Shown: positions 49,988-61,855, counted from the first letter of the stretch. The stretch is DNA of 64,000 nucleotides from Nitzschia sp. pyKryTriq1 (GCA_956465555.1 OY101119.1:2528629-2592628); one strand, 5' to 3'. Numbers and translations: made by a program. Notes: generated from the letters alone by a model not told the origin.

Positions 49988-52054
49988 ATGTTGGCTACTT
50001 CATTTGCAACCAAGCAATTTTTGCGAAAGGTAGTTGGGCACGGCTCAAGAGTTGCCGGGAGGGCACTCAGCACCCAGTCGTCGATCTTCACCCCCCAAGT
50101 GGTACGTGAGTGTGTTGCAGAAGATGCCATTCGCTTTGTCGATGAAGAAGCCTTCTCCAGGGGACTCATCTTGCCGTATTTTTTTTCTTTGTAATTACTA
50201 TGTCCACCCATGGCATCTATAGATTCACAAAAGACGCGAGCAGGCATTCACACAGCAATACAAGGTCTACAAGAGTACCCTTGCGGCCGACCCTCCCCAC
50301 GGATCAGGAACAAGTGAATCGCGTGACACCTATAATGTCGCCCAGCATCTCGAGGGAACCGACGCCTGCGCCAGAGTTGGCTTGGATTCCCTCGGTATCA
50401 CGGGACCAACCACCATTCATCGCAACTTGACATTCCAAGAGCTCTACGAGCATGAACAAGCCAACAACGAAGGAAAAGTTGCTACTGCTGAATATGGCGA
50501 CACATTTACAGTTTACACCGGAAAGTACACTGGTCGTTCTCCTAAGGACAAGTGGATTGTCTACAACGAAGGTTCTCAATCGGCCGAGAACATCGATTGG
50601 AATGACATCAACAGAGCCACAACTCCAGAGGTCTTTGACGAACTGTATGACAAGGCAGTCGCACATTTTAACTCCATCGACAAGGCTTACGTTTTTGATT
50701 GCTACTGTGGGGCTAGCCCCAACTCACGCAAGAAGATCCGTTTCGTCCATGAAATGGCATGGCAGCAACATTTTGTTTCTAACATGTTCATCCGCCCGCA
50801 CACGCAAGAGGAACTGGAAAATTTCGAGCCCGATTTCACCGTTATCAACTGCTGCTCGCAAGTCGATGCAGATTGGGAACGCCACAATCTCAATTCCGAG
50901 ACGGCCGTCGTTTTCAATATCGAAAAGGGTAAGGCTGTCATCTTCGGAACTTGGTATGGTGGAGAAAACAAGAAGGGCATTTTCTCCTTGATGAACTACT
51001 GGTTGCCATTGGCAGACCCTCCTCAACTCCCAATGCATTGTTCTGCGAATGTCGGAAGAGAGGGAGACGTTGCTCTTTTCTTCGGTCTCAGCGGCACAGG
51101 AAAGACGACTCTTTCTGCCGACCCTCATCGAGCTCTTATCGGTGATGATGAGCACGGATGGGACGAGGATGGAATCTACAACTTCGAAGGTGGCTGCTAC
51201 GCCAAAACGATCAACTTGAGTGAAGCGACCGAACCAGACATTTACCGCGCTATCCACACCGACGCTCTTTTGGAAAATGTAGTCCTCACTGGCGACAAGA
51301 ATGTGCCCGACTATTTCGATACCAGTATTACTGAGAACGGGCGTGTTTCGTACCCGATCTTCCATATTCCTGGATACGTAAGTAAAACACGCAAAAATGA
51401 CGAGAACAAATACTCCGATACCAGAAAACTTACCCACTCTTCTTGCCTTTTTTATAGCATCAAGAACAAATGGCCGGACACCCCGAGAATATCATTTTCC
51501 TTTCATGTGATGCCTTCGGTGTGCTTCCTCCCGTGGCGAAGCTGACCCCAGAACAAGCGATGTATCATTTCATGAGTGGCTACACAGCCAAAGTCGCAGG
51601 AACAGAACGGGGAATTACCGAACCGGTAGCTACATTCAGCACTTGCTTTGGTGCCGCCTTCATGACTCTCCATCCTACTGATTACGCCGAGCTTTTGGCA
51701 AAGAAGTTGAAGAAGCACGGTACCCATACCTACCTGGTGAATTCCGGTTGGGCGGGCGGAGCATATGGCGAGGGTAAACGCATGTCTATCAAGACTACTC
51801 GAACATGCATCGACGCAATTCTTGACGGATCTATCCAACATACAGAATTCACAAAACATCCTATCTTTGGATTTGACGTTCCGGTTCATTTGGATGGAGT
51901 CGACTCCTCTGTCCTGGATATCAAGAGCTCTTGGTCGGATCCTGCCAAGTATGACCAACAAGCGAAGAAGCTGGCTACCATGTTCATCGAAAACTTCAAG
52001 AAATACGAGGGCAAAGGAGACGTCGACTACACCGCCTATGGACCCCAAATCTAA
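49988..52054 (+). CDS. Phosphoenolpyruvate carboxykinase (ATP), mitochondrial
   Basis: Three exons, 49988-50101, 50223-51377 and 51458-52054, all joined in phase 0 (GTG|GTACGT...ATAG|ATT; TAC|GTAAGT...ATAG|CAT), giving 621 aa. Exon 1 alone encodes an amphipathic mitochondrial presequence ([20 protein letters not shown]). The mature part has the ATP-PEPCK landmarks [33 protein letters not shown], the kinase-1a P-loop [44 protein letters not shown] and [14 protein letters not shown]. It converts oxaloacetate plus ATP to PEP, CO2 and ADP for gluconeogenesis, and in diatoms is discussed as a C4-like decarboxylase. Length is slightly above the usual 530-560 because of the leader. Confidence 0.96.
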
Positions 52055-52371
52055 AATGCAAATTTTATGAGGTATGCATACATGCATAGAAAGTAAACGA
52101 GGGGAGGACTCAACCTAAATAGTATAAAAATTTCAATCGCTACGCTCTAGCTACTACTAGAAGAGTCCTTCATTTACTTTGGGAAAAGTTGAAGCTGGCA
52201 ATAGGCGATAGCGGGGGGCACCGCCTCTCATCAAGCAGATAATAGAGTCACGGTAATCGTTCCTTTTCGTTGTGAGGTGTCCAAAGTTTTGTGTCAGCCA
52301 AAATAGCGCACATGTAGCTTACAGTTGAAGTAGCGAATTAGAAATGCGAAAGTGCACTCTGATCGTGCTTG

Positions 52372-52917
52372 TTACAAGAGATCAAAATCATCGAGTTTGT
52401 CGTTGTATTTCTGAACTGTTCGTCGGACCTTGGAGGTATCTACCCACGTAACATAATCTTCCATTGATTTGGTGACCAAAAAGGCTGGGTCCGTAACCAC
52501 GTGAGGTCCCACACGCACCTGCCCCTGCTCCACAAAAGTAACCGCCGCTTTCATGGTTTCCGCCATTTTCAGGCGGACCATGATAACCGGAAGTCGTCGA
52601 CGACAAATAGCAGATGCGGTGAGATCTTCTGCTTGCTTCAGGGAACTAGCCTGTTGGATAAGTCCGAGGTCCGAAAGTTTGGTCAGCAGTTGATCTGTCA
52701 TCGCGACACGAAACGGATCATCTGGCTTGAGAGTCTTGAGTTTTGATGACAGCTTGGTTGCCATTCCGACTATTCTGGTGTAGGCAGTGTAGTCCTCCCG
52801 ATTTTGAATATGATAACGGCGGAGGATTTTTGCCACCCGCAAATTGTCTTCTTTCTTCCAGGAATACAGGTCAATCTTTCGAAGAAGCTTCTTCTCGTGA
52901 TGCTTTAACTGCCTCAT
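52372..52917 (-). CDS. IMP3: U3 snoRNP protein IMP3
   Basis: A 181-aa protein matching IMP3 nearly end to end. The start MRQLKHHEKKLLRKIDLYSW is followed by ILRRYHIQNREDYTAYTRIV, DPFRVAMTDQLLTKL and LGLIQ, then an S4 RNA-binding domain (SAICRRRLPVIMVRLKMAET, FVEQGQVRVGPHVVTDPAFL) and the tail SMEDYVTWVDTSKVRRTV. IMP3 joins Mpp10 and IMP4 in the small-subunit processome and helps U3 snoRNA pair with the pre-rRNA in the nucleolus. Length equals the family norm and no intron is present. It is convergent with PEPCK. Confidence 0.96.
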   Translation of the reverse strand: MRQLKHHEKKLLRKIDLYSWKKEDNLRVAKILRRYHIQNREDYTAYTRIVGMATKLSSKLKTLKPDDPFRVAMTDQLLTKLSDLGLIQQASSLKQAEDLTASAICRRRLPVIMVRLKMAETMKAAVTFVEQGQVRVGPHVVTDPAFLVTKSMEDYVTWVDTSKVRRTVQKYNDKLDDFDLL

Positions 52918-54359
52918 GATCTCACAATAAACCTCAGTGATTAAACTATCCTTGTCTCTAAACGATTATTGCGATACGAAGAAGGACTGATGATACACAC
53001 AATGATGCTTTTGCTTTCGCGCCAAGCTAAAGTGCTTCTTCTCTTTTGCTTCTCTCTCTACTAGAGTAGATACCACGCTACTCGTACCATAGTACTACTT
53101 GATACTTGATCTTGGCGTTTCGCGTCTCTCGAAAAACTCTCGCAGAGCGCTTGGATCGAATGGATACCACCGGACTGCGCAGACTGCGAAGGGCAAAGGA
53201 CAGACGCAAAAGAAGCTAATCGAATGAGTCATTGTTTCGAGCTCTCGGAGCGGAAAATATTGAATTACCGCGGTTTCACTTACTAATCTGAGTCTCGTAG
53301 ACTTGTTACTGCATCCGGTGCACGTTCGATATTTCGTCATCTGTAATCAAAATTTGATTGGCTGAAAGACGTCGAGCTGCGCAAGTATCAAATATTGAAC
53401 TTGTCCATACGACGTCTCACATCATTCATAGTGTATACAGTATTGAATGATTTATTCAAAAATCATTAATCACTAAGTTATAGCCACGACATCAAGAGGA
53501 TATCCCTCCAATATGCACAAAATCGAGAAGGACATTCTGGCCCGCTTGCCTGCGGAACTCTGAACTTCGGCGCGGCCTCGCCTTCTTTGTTTCTTTCCGG
53601 CTGTCGCAGGGAAGTGAGCGCGCGGAAAACCAATCATCAACTCGAAACCCTCGCAACTTTTTGTGATGCTTTTGCCCGTTTAACACTTTTATCACGGAAA
53701 ACTTGACTCGAAGATCTACACCTTCAGGTTAATTTACATTCAAGTACAACATCTATTGCAATCAATCAATCGGTGAGATATTCTGCAACGTCAGTGTATG
53801 CTACAATACCGAACAAAGCAAGAGCGAAGGAGAGAGTCAAGAAGATGGAAGCACAACGGCTGGGGAAGTTCTGTTGCTACTACCAAGCCTTTGAGATAGC
53901 ATTTCGAAGAGGATCGGGGAGGGATTGAAGGAGTCATGGGTGCCATCGTCAGTGTGGTAGAGATCCCAGAACTGAGACTCAAGTGTTATTTGGGGCTATG
54001 CTTGTTGTCAATCTTCTGGGCGTAAAAGAACATTCCACAGATGTGGAGTGCAGGTCTGTTCTTGAAACGTTTCCAGAACTTGATGTCAACACACACCAAG
54101 AACACTGGACCCCCCCCCCCCTCTTCCAAGAAATCTACGAGAATGCCAGAGTCTGCAACATCTTCCACCGGGTGCCGGAATGCACTTCTCTCTTTTGCTC
54201 TTGGTGCTTGTTGTAGTTGTGAATGGTTCAATCGTAAACGGGACCCGAGCAAGCAAAATGTTTCAACTTTCGATACCCTCTACTCATTCCCCTTTGTCTC
54301 TGCTTCCTCTCCTCTTTGACACAGATCTTATATTTCAAAACACTTTTCGTCTTCCAATC
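52918..54359. other. Intergenic gap
   Basis: 1.4 kb without a supported gene. Contains CTCTCTCTACTAGAGTAG near 53053-53070 and a C11-12 run at about 54110-54121. The last 200 bp would be the leader of the CCT-protein gene. Confidence 0.4.
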
Positions 54360-56306
54360 ATGACCACAGTAGAAACCCGAGTTGTTGAACCAGTTCCCAG
54401 CCATGCATCCGTGAATGCTGTTGATGTCTCCGAGACCGAGATTGTCGATGCCGCCTTGAAGCACGAGGAGAACAAGATGCTCGAGGACGAAGAGATTGAT
54501 AGTTGCGAAGGCGAAGATTTGGAGGAGCAGATGATCAATGTAGCTCTCATGAACAGCGTTGTGGACTCCGTGGGCCAGCCCGTGCCATCGGGAGGCACTC
54601 AGCAGTCTCCGACGCGCTACGGATTGAGGAAGAGGCAACGCCCAGGCAACTCATCCGATGGCGAAAACAACGGTGAGACGGACATGGCACCGCCTCCGAG
54701 TGAAGTCTCGTCTGTAGTACCAAAAGCGACTATAACTAATGGTCGCTTAAGTTTTGTGGCGCCAACTGCAAGCGCAGTGGGTGACACGGGGGGACAGCAC
54801 TCCATACATCCGGGGGAGGCAACAGTGCCACATCTGAAACTGGAACCATTACCGTTTGGTGTTCCAGCAGTATCACAGCCCATCTCCTTATTATCTAGCG
54901 CGGGAACAACAATAGGGAAATCAAGGCAAAGACCTGTGCAACCGATCGCTCCGAACATCCCAATAAAGGCCGAGCCTGCACAAGTTCTCCCGAAGCCTGC
55001 AGCACCTCCATTGATGCACCCGGGCGCACCGCGACCGACCGCGCCTTCTCCTTCCAAGGCCCGAAGCAAGCCTGTAGCTACGAAAGCAAAGAAGCCGTCA
55101 TCCATGAGACAGAAGGGCGGGCGGCAAGTCGTATCAAAGGCGAAAGTAGCTGCTTCCTCTCTCCGTTCTGCTCCGCTAGTGCCAACTTCGGGTGCTGTAC
55201 CAAATCCATTGTTGCAGTCTCAGTCAACGCCACCCCCGCCCGCGCGTTCGATGAAGACAGCGATGAAGTCGGCGCCAAAGGTGCCTAACCATCGTGGGGC
55301 GCCCTCGGTGCCATGCCCGCTCCCAGCTGCAGTTCCTTGCCCCCTGCAACCGCAGCAGCTCGAAGCGCCAGCGGATAGGAGGGTAACCATCGCTGATCCC
55401 CCAGTTCTGACAACTCGGAACAGAATCTTCTCTGTTGACCTGGACCGTAAGTTTGCATTTAACATCGTTGAGAGTCGATGATTTGAATTGCCGATGATTT
55501 GAGTTGCAGATCTCTGACTTGCCATTTCATTCCACCTGTACACAGCCTCCACGTTCGACTTCCCTGACATGTCAGGAGACGGTGACATGGAAAAGGGCGA
55601 AGATGTCATTCCAGAAATCCCAGAGGATTTGGCGCCATTCAAGCGCGACAGGGCCTTTTCGTTCGAGTTCTTCTCATTTGCCGGTGATGATCTTCTTCCG
55701 GCCCCACCTGCTGCACCAGCCCCGGCGCCACATTTGCCAGATCCCCCGACGACGGATGGAGTTGTTTCTTCTCGCCCCAGAGGCGATTCTATCATCTTTG
55801 ATCCTGTTAGCTTCCAGGATGGTGGAATCCACGAGAAGAATGCCATCATCAAGGTGAATGCGGCCAAGAAATTTGAAACCAACCCACCCTTGCTTGCAGA
55901 TTCCAGATTGGCTGCCCCTTCCCCTGTACAGGTACGACCGCAGCCTTCAAGACTGATCGCGGCTGCCCCTCAGCCCGGCCCGCCACCGGTGTCACAGCAT
56001 CCAAGTTTCCCCATGTCCCCGCCCAGTACTGAGAATGGACAGCTGGTGACACTTCCCAGCGCACTGACGATGCCGGATGCCAACGGAAACAACTCTGGGA
56101 CTTTCCAGATGGAGTTGCTGAACAAGGACGGACGCATCGGCATTTATCTTCCAGATGCTCGTAGGGCGCGAATTGCCCGATTTCATGCGAAGCGGAAGAT
56201 GAGAATATGGCGCAAGCGAATCAAGTATGACTGCCGAAAGAAACTGGCGGACAGTCGTCCTCGAATCAAGGGTCGGTTTGTGAAGCGGTCGGACATGGAT
56301 GATTAG
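54360..56306 (+). CDS. CCT-motif nuclear regulator
   Basis: Two exons, 54360-55446 and 55546-56306, joined phase 1 across a GTAAGT...ACACAG intron, giving 615 aa. An in-frame ATG at 54180 would add a hydrophobic leader that does not suit a nuclear protein. Residues 1-360 are acidic, then Pro/Ala/Lys-rich and disordered; YGLRKRQRP is a possible nuclear signal. Across the splice the text reads IFSVDLD then PSTFDFPDM. The C-terminus is a CCT domain (about 555-605): YLPDARRARIARFHAKRKMR, RKRIKYDCRKKLADSRPRIK, GRFVKRSD. CCT domains bind DNA with NF-Y-type partners in plant CONSTANS and PRR proteins; diatoms have their own large set. Target genes are unknown. Confidence 0.9.
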
Positions 56307-57113
56307 ATAATGTGCACAATGTAGTACGGAGATCCTTTGCATTTTTCTTGATTACATTCTAAAACGTAGCGTGCACGAAGACCTGTAGTGAAGACTCACA
56401 AGTAGAAGTCGGGCTCCTTGATATTACCTTGGAGTCTTTATTCCAGTCAATGCCAAGTTCAACAGGGGATCACCGTCGAAAAAAATGCGAGCGACCCTCC
56501 GAGGAAATTGAACATTACCTTTATGTTCGATGCATCACAATGCCGATGACTACTTCCTTTCGCACGGAAAATACCAGCAATGAAACATGTACCATTTATG
56601 ATTGTGGTAAATCGATGGCTATGGTCGTCATGTCGGAAGATATGAATCAATCACCCACATGATACATGATGTACCGTACTTGTATCGGTACTCGTAGTCG
56701 GTGGAACTGAAGAGATCTCGATAGATGATGATGAGCGATGAGAGGAATGGAAAATCGACCAGCGTCGTCGCGTGTACTCGTATTTCATCGCGAGAATAAA
56801 GCACTGCTCCATACGTCAGATTTTTTATGGAGAGCAGCCGACGGCTGGCGTTCTTCTTTTCCTCCTCACATCAGCACGCCCGCCGCGCTCGGGGCATATT
56901 TTCTGACCAAACGACTACTTTGACCGCTACGTCTTTCCGTCAACCTGCTGCCGCTGGGGCCGCACATTTCCGATGGAGGCATGGATGGAGCGAGAGGCAA
57001 GAGCGAGATCCCCATGGTAGAGAGAGGAGGGTTGTTGGCTTTGAATAGCCACCCCATGCCTCCAACAGATTCAGGATATTAGTTCCAAGCCACCTCCATT
57101 TCTACTATCAACC
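56307..57113. other. Intergenic gap
   Basis: 0.8 kb between two plus-strand genes. Nothing is recognised beyond short GTAC words near 56670-56700. Confidence 0.4.
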
Positions 57114-57693
57114 ATGGCGACTTGCGTTTGCACATTCCAAGCAGAAGGAAATTCTGGCGTCTCTGGCGCGCTCAAGCTTTCTCAGAGCTCTGAAAATGGA
57201 CCAACTAGCTTTGAGGGAACCATCCGCGGTTTAACTCCCGGTCAGAAGCACGGCATTTCCCTCTGCGTTTACGGCGATTTGAGCGATGGTGGCACATCGT
57301 GCGGACCCGCATTCAACCCCTTTGGTACGTTTGGCGATATAATATGAACTCATATCGTTCATAGGCTCGTTCTCATGTTGGACTGTATCAACTAATCACC
57401 CACCACTCACTTTTGCCACAGGAAAAATGCACGGGGCTCCATCCGATGACCCAAGTTTGAGAATGGTTGGGGATCTGGGCAACGTGGAAGCTGACGATTC
57501 CGGTGTCGCAGTGGTCAAGATGGAAGATAAAATGGTCAAGCTTTTTGGACCTCATTCTGTCATCGGACGATCAATAGTGATTTGCGCAGGTACGGATGAT
57601 ACTGGCCGAGGAGGGCAGGAGACATCCTTGTCTACTGGTAATGCTGGACCTAGAATTGCCTATGGTGTAATTGGAATCGCGGCCTCGTCTTAA
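57114..57693 (+). CDS. Cu/Zn superoxide dismutase-like protein lacking metal ligands
   Basis: Two exons, 57114-57324 and 57422-57693, joined phase 1 (TTTG|GTACGT...CCACAG|GAAAA), giving 160 aa, the length of a Cu/Zn SOD. The fold is clear: [77 protein letters not shown]. The copper ligands are gone: the usual H-V-H is SLCV, and the later copper His is Cys (VICAG). Of the zinc site, the bridging His (GPAF) and the His before VGDLGN (LRM) are lost; one His (KMHG) and the Asp remain. A dismutase reaction is therefore unlikely. It resembles domain II of copper chaperones (CCS) but has no Atx1-like metal domain. Confidence 0.88.
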
Positions 57694-57833
57694 ACAGCGA
57701 AATTAGAGGATTCTATAACAGCGTATTACGCACGGCCTAAAGACTACCTACTAGTACTTCTACTGTTTTAGAGTATGAATACTTGTAACATCGAAGCAAG
57801 AATTGATTTGATTCATATCCGCATTGAACTGGT

Positions 57834-59346
57834 TTACCCCAAAATCTTGGTAATGATTCCAGTTCCAACAGTCATACCACCTTCTCGCATATTGAAGCGC
57901 AAACCGGTTTGCAGGGCAATGGGTGTGATAAGCTCGACCTCCACAGTTGTGTTGTCTCCGGGCATGACCATTTCTGTACCTGCCTTCAAGTGAAGTGCGC
58001 CCGTAATATCAGCTGTTCGCAAGAAGAATTGAGGGCGGTAGTTGGACATGAACGGCTTGTGGCGACCACCTTCTTCCTTGGTCAGAGCATAGATCTCAGC
58101 TTCAAACTTGGTCCCTTTTTCAACACTGCCCGGCTTGCATAGAACTTGTCCTCGTCGCACATCTTCACGCTTAAGACTGCGCAACAAAGCTCCAATGTTA
58201 TCACCAGCCATACCCTTGTCCAGCAGTTTTCGGAACATTTCAACTCCAGTACAAATAGTCTTCGCGTCCATTCCAAATCCAACAACGTCAAGCTCGTCTC
58301 CCACATTCACAATACCCTGTTCGACACGACCCGTCACAACAGTTCCTCGACCGGCAATCGAGAACGTATCCTCAACACTCATCAAGAAGGGCTTGTCCAA
58401 TACACGCTCAGGTTCGGGAATGGTCGCGTCGACAGCATCCATCAGTTCCAACACAGCATTTTTCCCTAGTTCGTCGTTGGTACCCTCGGCGGCAGCCAAG
58501 GCCGATCCTCGAATGATGGGGATTTCGTCGCCATCGTAGCCGTATTGGCTCAACAACTCACGGATTTCCATCTCTACCAACTCCAAAAGCTCCTCATCAT
58601 CGACCAGGTCGCACTTATTCATGAAAACAACCAGATTGGGGATACCGACTTGCTTCGCCAACAAAATATGCTCACGAGTTTGGGGCATCGGTCCATCAGT
58701 AGCCGCGACAACCAAGATTCCACCGTCCATCTGTGCGGCACCGGTAATCATGTTCTTCACGTAATCGGCGTGTCCAGGACTAGAGATACAACAATTTCGA
58801 AACATCCATGAGCAACAAGAAGGAATCATGCATCAAATCAAACTATATTGACGATTCCCAAAGTGCAACTCACCAATCGATGTGTCCGTAGTGTCGGTTT
58901 AGGGTTTCGTACTCAATGTGTGTGGTGTTGATGGTAATCTTACGAGCCTTCTCCTCGGGGGCACGATCAATATCTTCGTATGTCAGTGCCTCCGACCATC
59001 CTTTCTCACTCAAAACCTTGGTGATGGCTTGCGTCAAAGTTGTCTGAAATAAACGAGAGAAAGTCCAAAATAGTGGGCAAAATAGTTATGAGAATGGATA
59101 CGATATTCTTCGTCTCGCTGAAACTCGCAGCAATAATCAAGGCCAAATGAATGCATAGAGCAGCACATGTAAGGTAGTAAAACCCACCTTTCCGTGATCG
59201 ACGTGTCCAATGGTACCAATATTCACATGTGGCTTGGTACGATCAAATTGTTTCGCGAATCCACGAGACAAATTTAAGACATAACTCTGTCTCTGGGATC
59301 GGGATGCCAATGCGGTGGCAGTTTTCGTAGCAACTCGCGAGAACAT
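57834..59346 (-). CDS. TUFM: Elongation factor Tu, mitochondrial
   Basis: Three exons, 59346-59188, 59043-58874 and 58779-57834, giving 424 aa. Joins are AAAG|GTGGGT...TTTCAG|ACA (phase 0) and GATTG|GTGAGT...CTCTAG|TCC (phase 2). The presequence [20 protein letters not shown] is mitochondrial; plastid EF-Tu is normally encoded in the plastid genome. The P-loop GHVDHGK|TTLT spans intron 1 and the DCPGHADY box spans intron 2. Both introns therefore cut conserved GTPase motifs, so splicing is essential. NKCD, domain 2 ([13 protein letters not shown]) and domain 3 ([19 protein letters not shown]) are complete. It delivers aminoacyl-tRNA to mitochondrial ribosomes. A further ATG four codons upstream is possible. 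Confidence 0.96.
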
Positions 59347-59884
59347 GGCTTCGTTCAAAGAAAGATGTTGCAGAAGAATGCGGTTTGGAGCTTTCTTGCC
59401 TCAACTATGTAATAAAGCTCGACGATGACGAAGCGCTCATCAGGAGGAGGGCAAGGTCCCCAACGCAACAACAACGCCGCCAGCAACTGCTTCTTTCGGC
59501 TCTCGGAACGAGAAAGAGAGTTCATGCTGGACAGCGAGCGAATACGAGCGTGGGGAGCGAACGAAGGCAGACCACATCATTGGCGGCCACAAAAAAGATA
59601 TGACGGGCGAAGGCAAGACGAGCGAAGAAATCCGGAGGAAGTCGAGTGAGTCATTCGCATTAAGTCGTCCTCGACTCCTCCTCCTCCTCCTCCTCATTCT
59701 TCATTGATCAAGACAACAACGCCTCCTCTATGAAAAGCCACAGCAGACCTACCGGTACATAGCCAGACACGAAGTACTCGTAATCAAACCAACATTGCTT
59801 GAAAACAGGATGTACTGTGGGCCAGGCAAGTATGTTAAAATTGTATTGATATTCATACTATATCGTAAAGCAGCGAACTAGTAG
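59347..59884. other. Intergenic gap
   Basis: About 0.5 kb: EF-Tu upstream region with a (CTC)n triplet run near 59676-59694. No gene is seen. Confidence 0.4.
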
Positions 59885-61408
59885 CTAGTTCTTTGTCCTA
59901 ATAAGTTCTTCCTTGGTCGTTAAGTCCACCACAAGGCTCAGGTAGCTCAATGCTTCCTGGAATACTTCTCTCATGAAAAAGTTGTATCTTGCAATCATGG
60001 ATAGACGAGGGTGTATCGCGTAGTCTTGCTTGCTGAAGGAAAGCGCCGGATAAACGGAATCCAACAAGAACTCAAAGTGGCTCTTCAGCTCCAGCGCAAC
60101 AATAAGTTCCCAGTCTTTAAACAATTCATTCAGAAGAACGTCTACATACCCATCATCATCATTATCATAGGCATTCTGTATTCTTTGAATCTCTGACGGA
60201 TCTCGCTCTTTCAGGACCTTTAAGAGAAAAACAACCCACACGTCTTCCGCAACAGCCCCGTTGTCAGTGGAAACTACAAGCTGGGACGGATCAAATGGGG
60301 GCCACGTCTTTTCGTCTGAAATTGGCGGAAGCCCACTTCTCGAGAGATATAGGTCGACGTAAGCGTCGATCAGGGCGGCGGAGGTATCGCAAAAACCGAA
60401 ATTGACCAAGAACCGGGCGGGTTCATGGGAAAGCCCATACGCCAGATGGATACAAGCAGGCTCGTCACGGGAACATTTGGTATCCTCAATAAGACATAGT
60501 TGAAGAGCATTGTCACCTTGTCGAAAGCAAGGTCGTACATTGGCATATTGGCTATGATGGTTGATCATGTCTCCTATTGGCACTAGTGTTGCGTGCTTTC
60601 CATCTGGAGTCCTCCAGCTGCGAGTCAGTACAATAGAAAATGCCCATTGCACCGTCAAAGATAGATTTGGTTGTGATATAAGCCAATTTTGAAGGACGGG
60701 GGGGATGATGTTACTCGTGTCTCGCACAAGTTTTGAGATCAACGAATTGCAAGTCTGCCATTGCTTCTCGTGATTTTCTAAGAATTCTGGTGCCATCCGT
60801 TGCACGTGCGACCTCTCAAACGAGTCCAGATAAAGCCCAGTAGAAAAATCTGTTGGCAGCGATTCCAGCCAGCTATACCAAAGCGACGATTCTCCTTTGG
60901 AAAGTTCCCCCAGCAGTCCCACTGCCAAAAGACACTCAGGAAGAAAACGTGTGTCCGACATGCTCTGTTTCATCCAGCTGTACACTTGGCTTTCCTCAAA
61001 GGATTGTGTCGATAAAATCAAACCAGATGGTATTGTTAAAATGGCAGTTCCTTGTTGCTGAGGCTGCACAAGTTCGACACTCCAGTCTCCCTCGGAATCG
61101 GCCACGATCTCTGTGCCTGGTGCAAATTCGATCCCCAAATTTACGGCCCATTGCAGAAGAGGCTGCATGAATGCATATCGGTAGTCCTCGTACATAAAAT
61201 CAGAGAATTCTCCACCATTATCAGGGTCGTCGAAAGGCCCAGATAGTGTATCGTTTAGCGTGCTGGAGTGGAGGCTTCCAAGTCTGACACCCTTGCCATT
61301 GGCGATCTTTGACGATATCGGCCGTGGAGGTTTCAACTGGAGAAAACAGTGGGCCCCGTGCAGCAAACACCATATTATCGATGATATTGATGTTGACTTT
61401 TTCATCAT
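59885..61408 (-). CDS. SET-domain lysine methyltransferase (RuBisCO LSMT-like)
   Basis: Encodes 507 aa from the ATG at 61408. The leader MMKKSTSISSIIWCLLHGAH followed by CFLQL can be read as a signal peptide with Phe near the cleavage site, suggesting plastid import. A split SET domain is visible: an N-part near 75-130, a long insert, then VPIGDMINHHSQ (catalytic Asn-His) and YGLSHEPARFLVNFGFCD. A RuBisCO-LSMT substrate-binding helical domain follows (WVVFLLKVLKERDPSE, ELIVALELKSHFEFLLD). Known members methylate plastid proteins such as RuBisCO large subunit or aldolase, and also cytosolic targets. The N-terminal GxG portion is weakly conserved here. Confidence 0.87.
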   Translation of the reverse strand: MMKKSTSISSIIWCLLHGAHCFLQLKPPRPISSKIANGKGVRLGSLHSSTLNDTLSGPFDDPDNGGEFSDFMYEDYRYAFMQPLLQWAVNLGIEFAPGTEIVADSEGDWSVELVQPQQQGTAILTIPSGLILSTQSFEESQVYSWMKQSMSDTRFLPECLLAVGLLGELSKGESSLWYSWLESLPTDFSTGLYLDSFERSHVQRMAPEFLENHEKQWQTCNSLISKLVRDTSNIIPPVLQNWLISQPNLSLTVQWAFSIVLTRSWRTPDGKHATLVPIGDMINHHSQYANVRPCFRQGDNALQLCLIEDTKCSRDEPACIHLAYGLSHEPARFLVNFGFCDTSAALIDAYVDLYLSRSGLPPISDEKTWPPFDPSQLVVSTDNGAVAEDVWVVFLLKVLKERDPSEIQRIQNAYDNDDDGYVDVLLNELFKDWELIVALELKSHFEFLLDSVYPALSFSKQDYAIHPRLSMIARYNFFMREVFQEALSYLSLVVDLTTKEELIRTKN

Positions 61409-61855
61409 TCTATCCTCGTACTGGGTTCTTAATGTGGGTCTTAGCAAATCACCGATAGTTGATTCAGAGAAAAAGGGATGCTGATGATGTTGATGTGATC
61501 AAGTTGTGATCATTCGTCATCCGAACCGAAAAATCGACGGTTATTAGAAAAAGTTGCAGTTGATGATTTTTCGCGCCACAACCGCATAACGTCTTTTATT
61601 TCTGGACGACAGACGACGACTCAGGCGACCGCAAATAGACCTCGTAGGGAGCCCGAGAGCGAGCTGTCAACTCCTACCGGTACCAGGTACAGTACTGGTA
61701 CTGGTACTGGTACAGTACCAGTACCAGGTACACACTGGCTACCGGTACACTGCATGCACCCCGCCGGAAAAGCAAAAACTGTGGTGCCCTATGCACGAGG
61801 TAGTCGACAGGAATGATTGAAAGTAAAAATTGTGAGCTAGAAATGAATTGTTATT
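61409..61855. other. Intergenic gap with GTAC array
   Basis: The SET-gene upstream region. Positions 61673-61755 are an array of TACTGG, GGTACC and CAGTAC words that can form a long hairpin. No gene is seen. Confidence 0.6.
61695..61727. repeat. Perfect 14-bp-arm hairpin of TACTGG units
   Basis: Left arm 61695-61708 (CTGGTACTGGTACT), loop GGTAC, right arm 61714-61727 is its exact reverse complement. The left arm comes from a (TACTGG)n run. It lies in the GTAC-rich array between a SET gene and a retroelement fossil; no terminator-type T tract follows. Confidence 0.85.

Noticed and set aside
54180-54359. Signal-peptide-like start of the CCT protein
   Set aside because: A hydrophobic leader is inconsistent with a CCT nuclear regulator and a better ATG follows at 54360.
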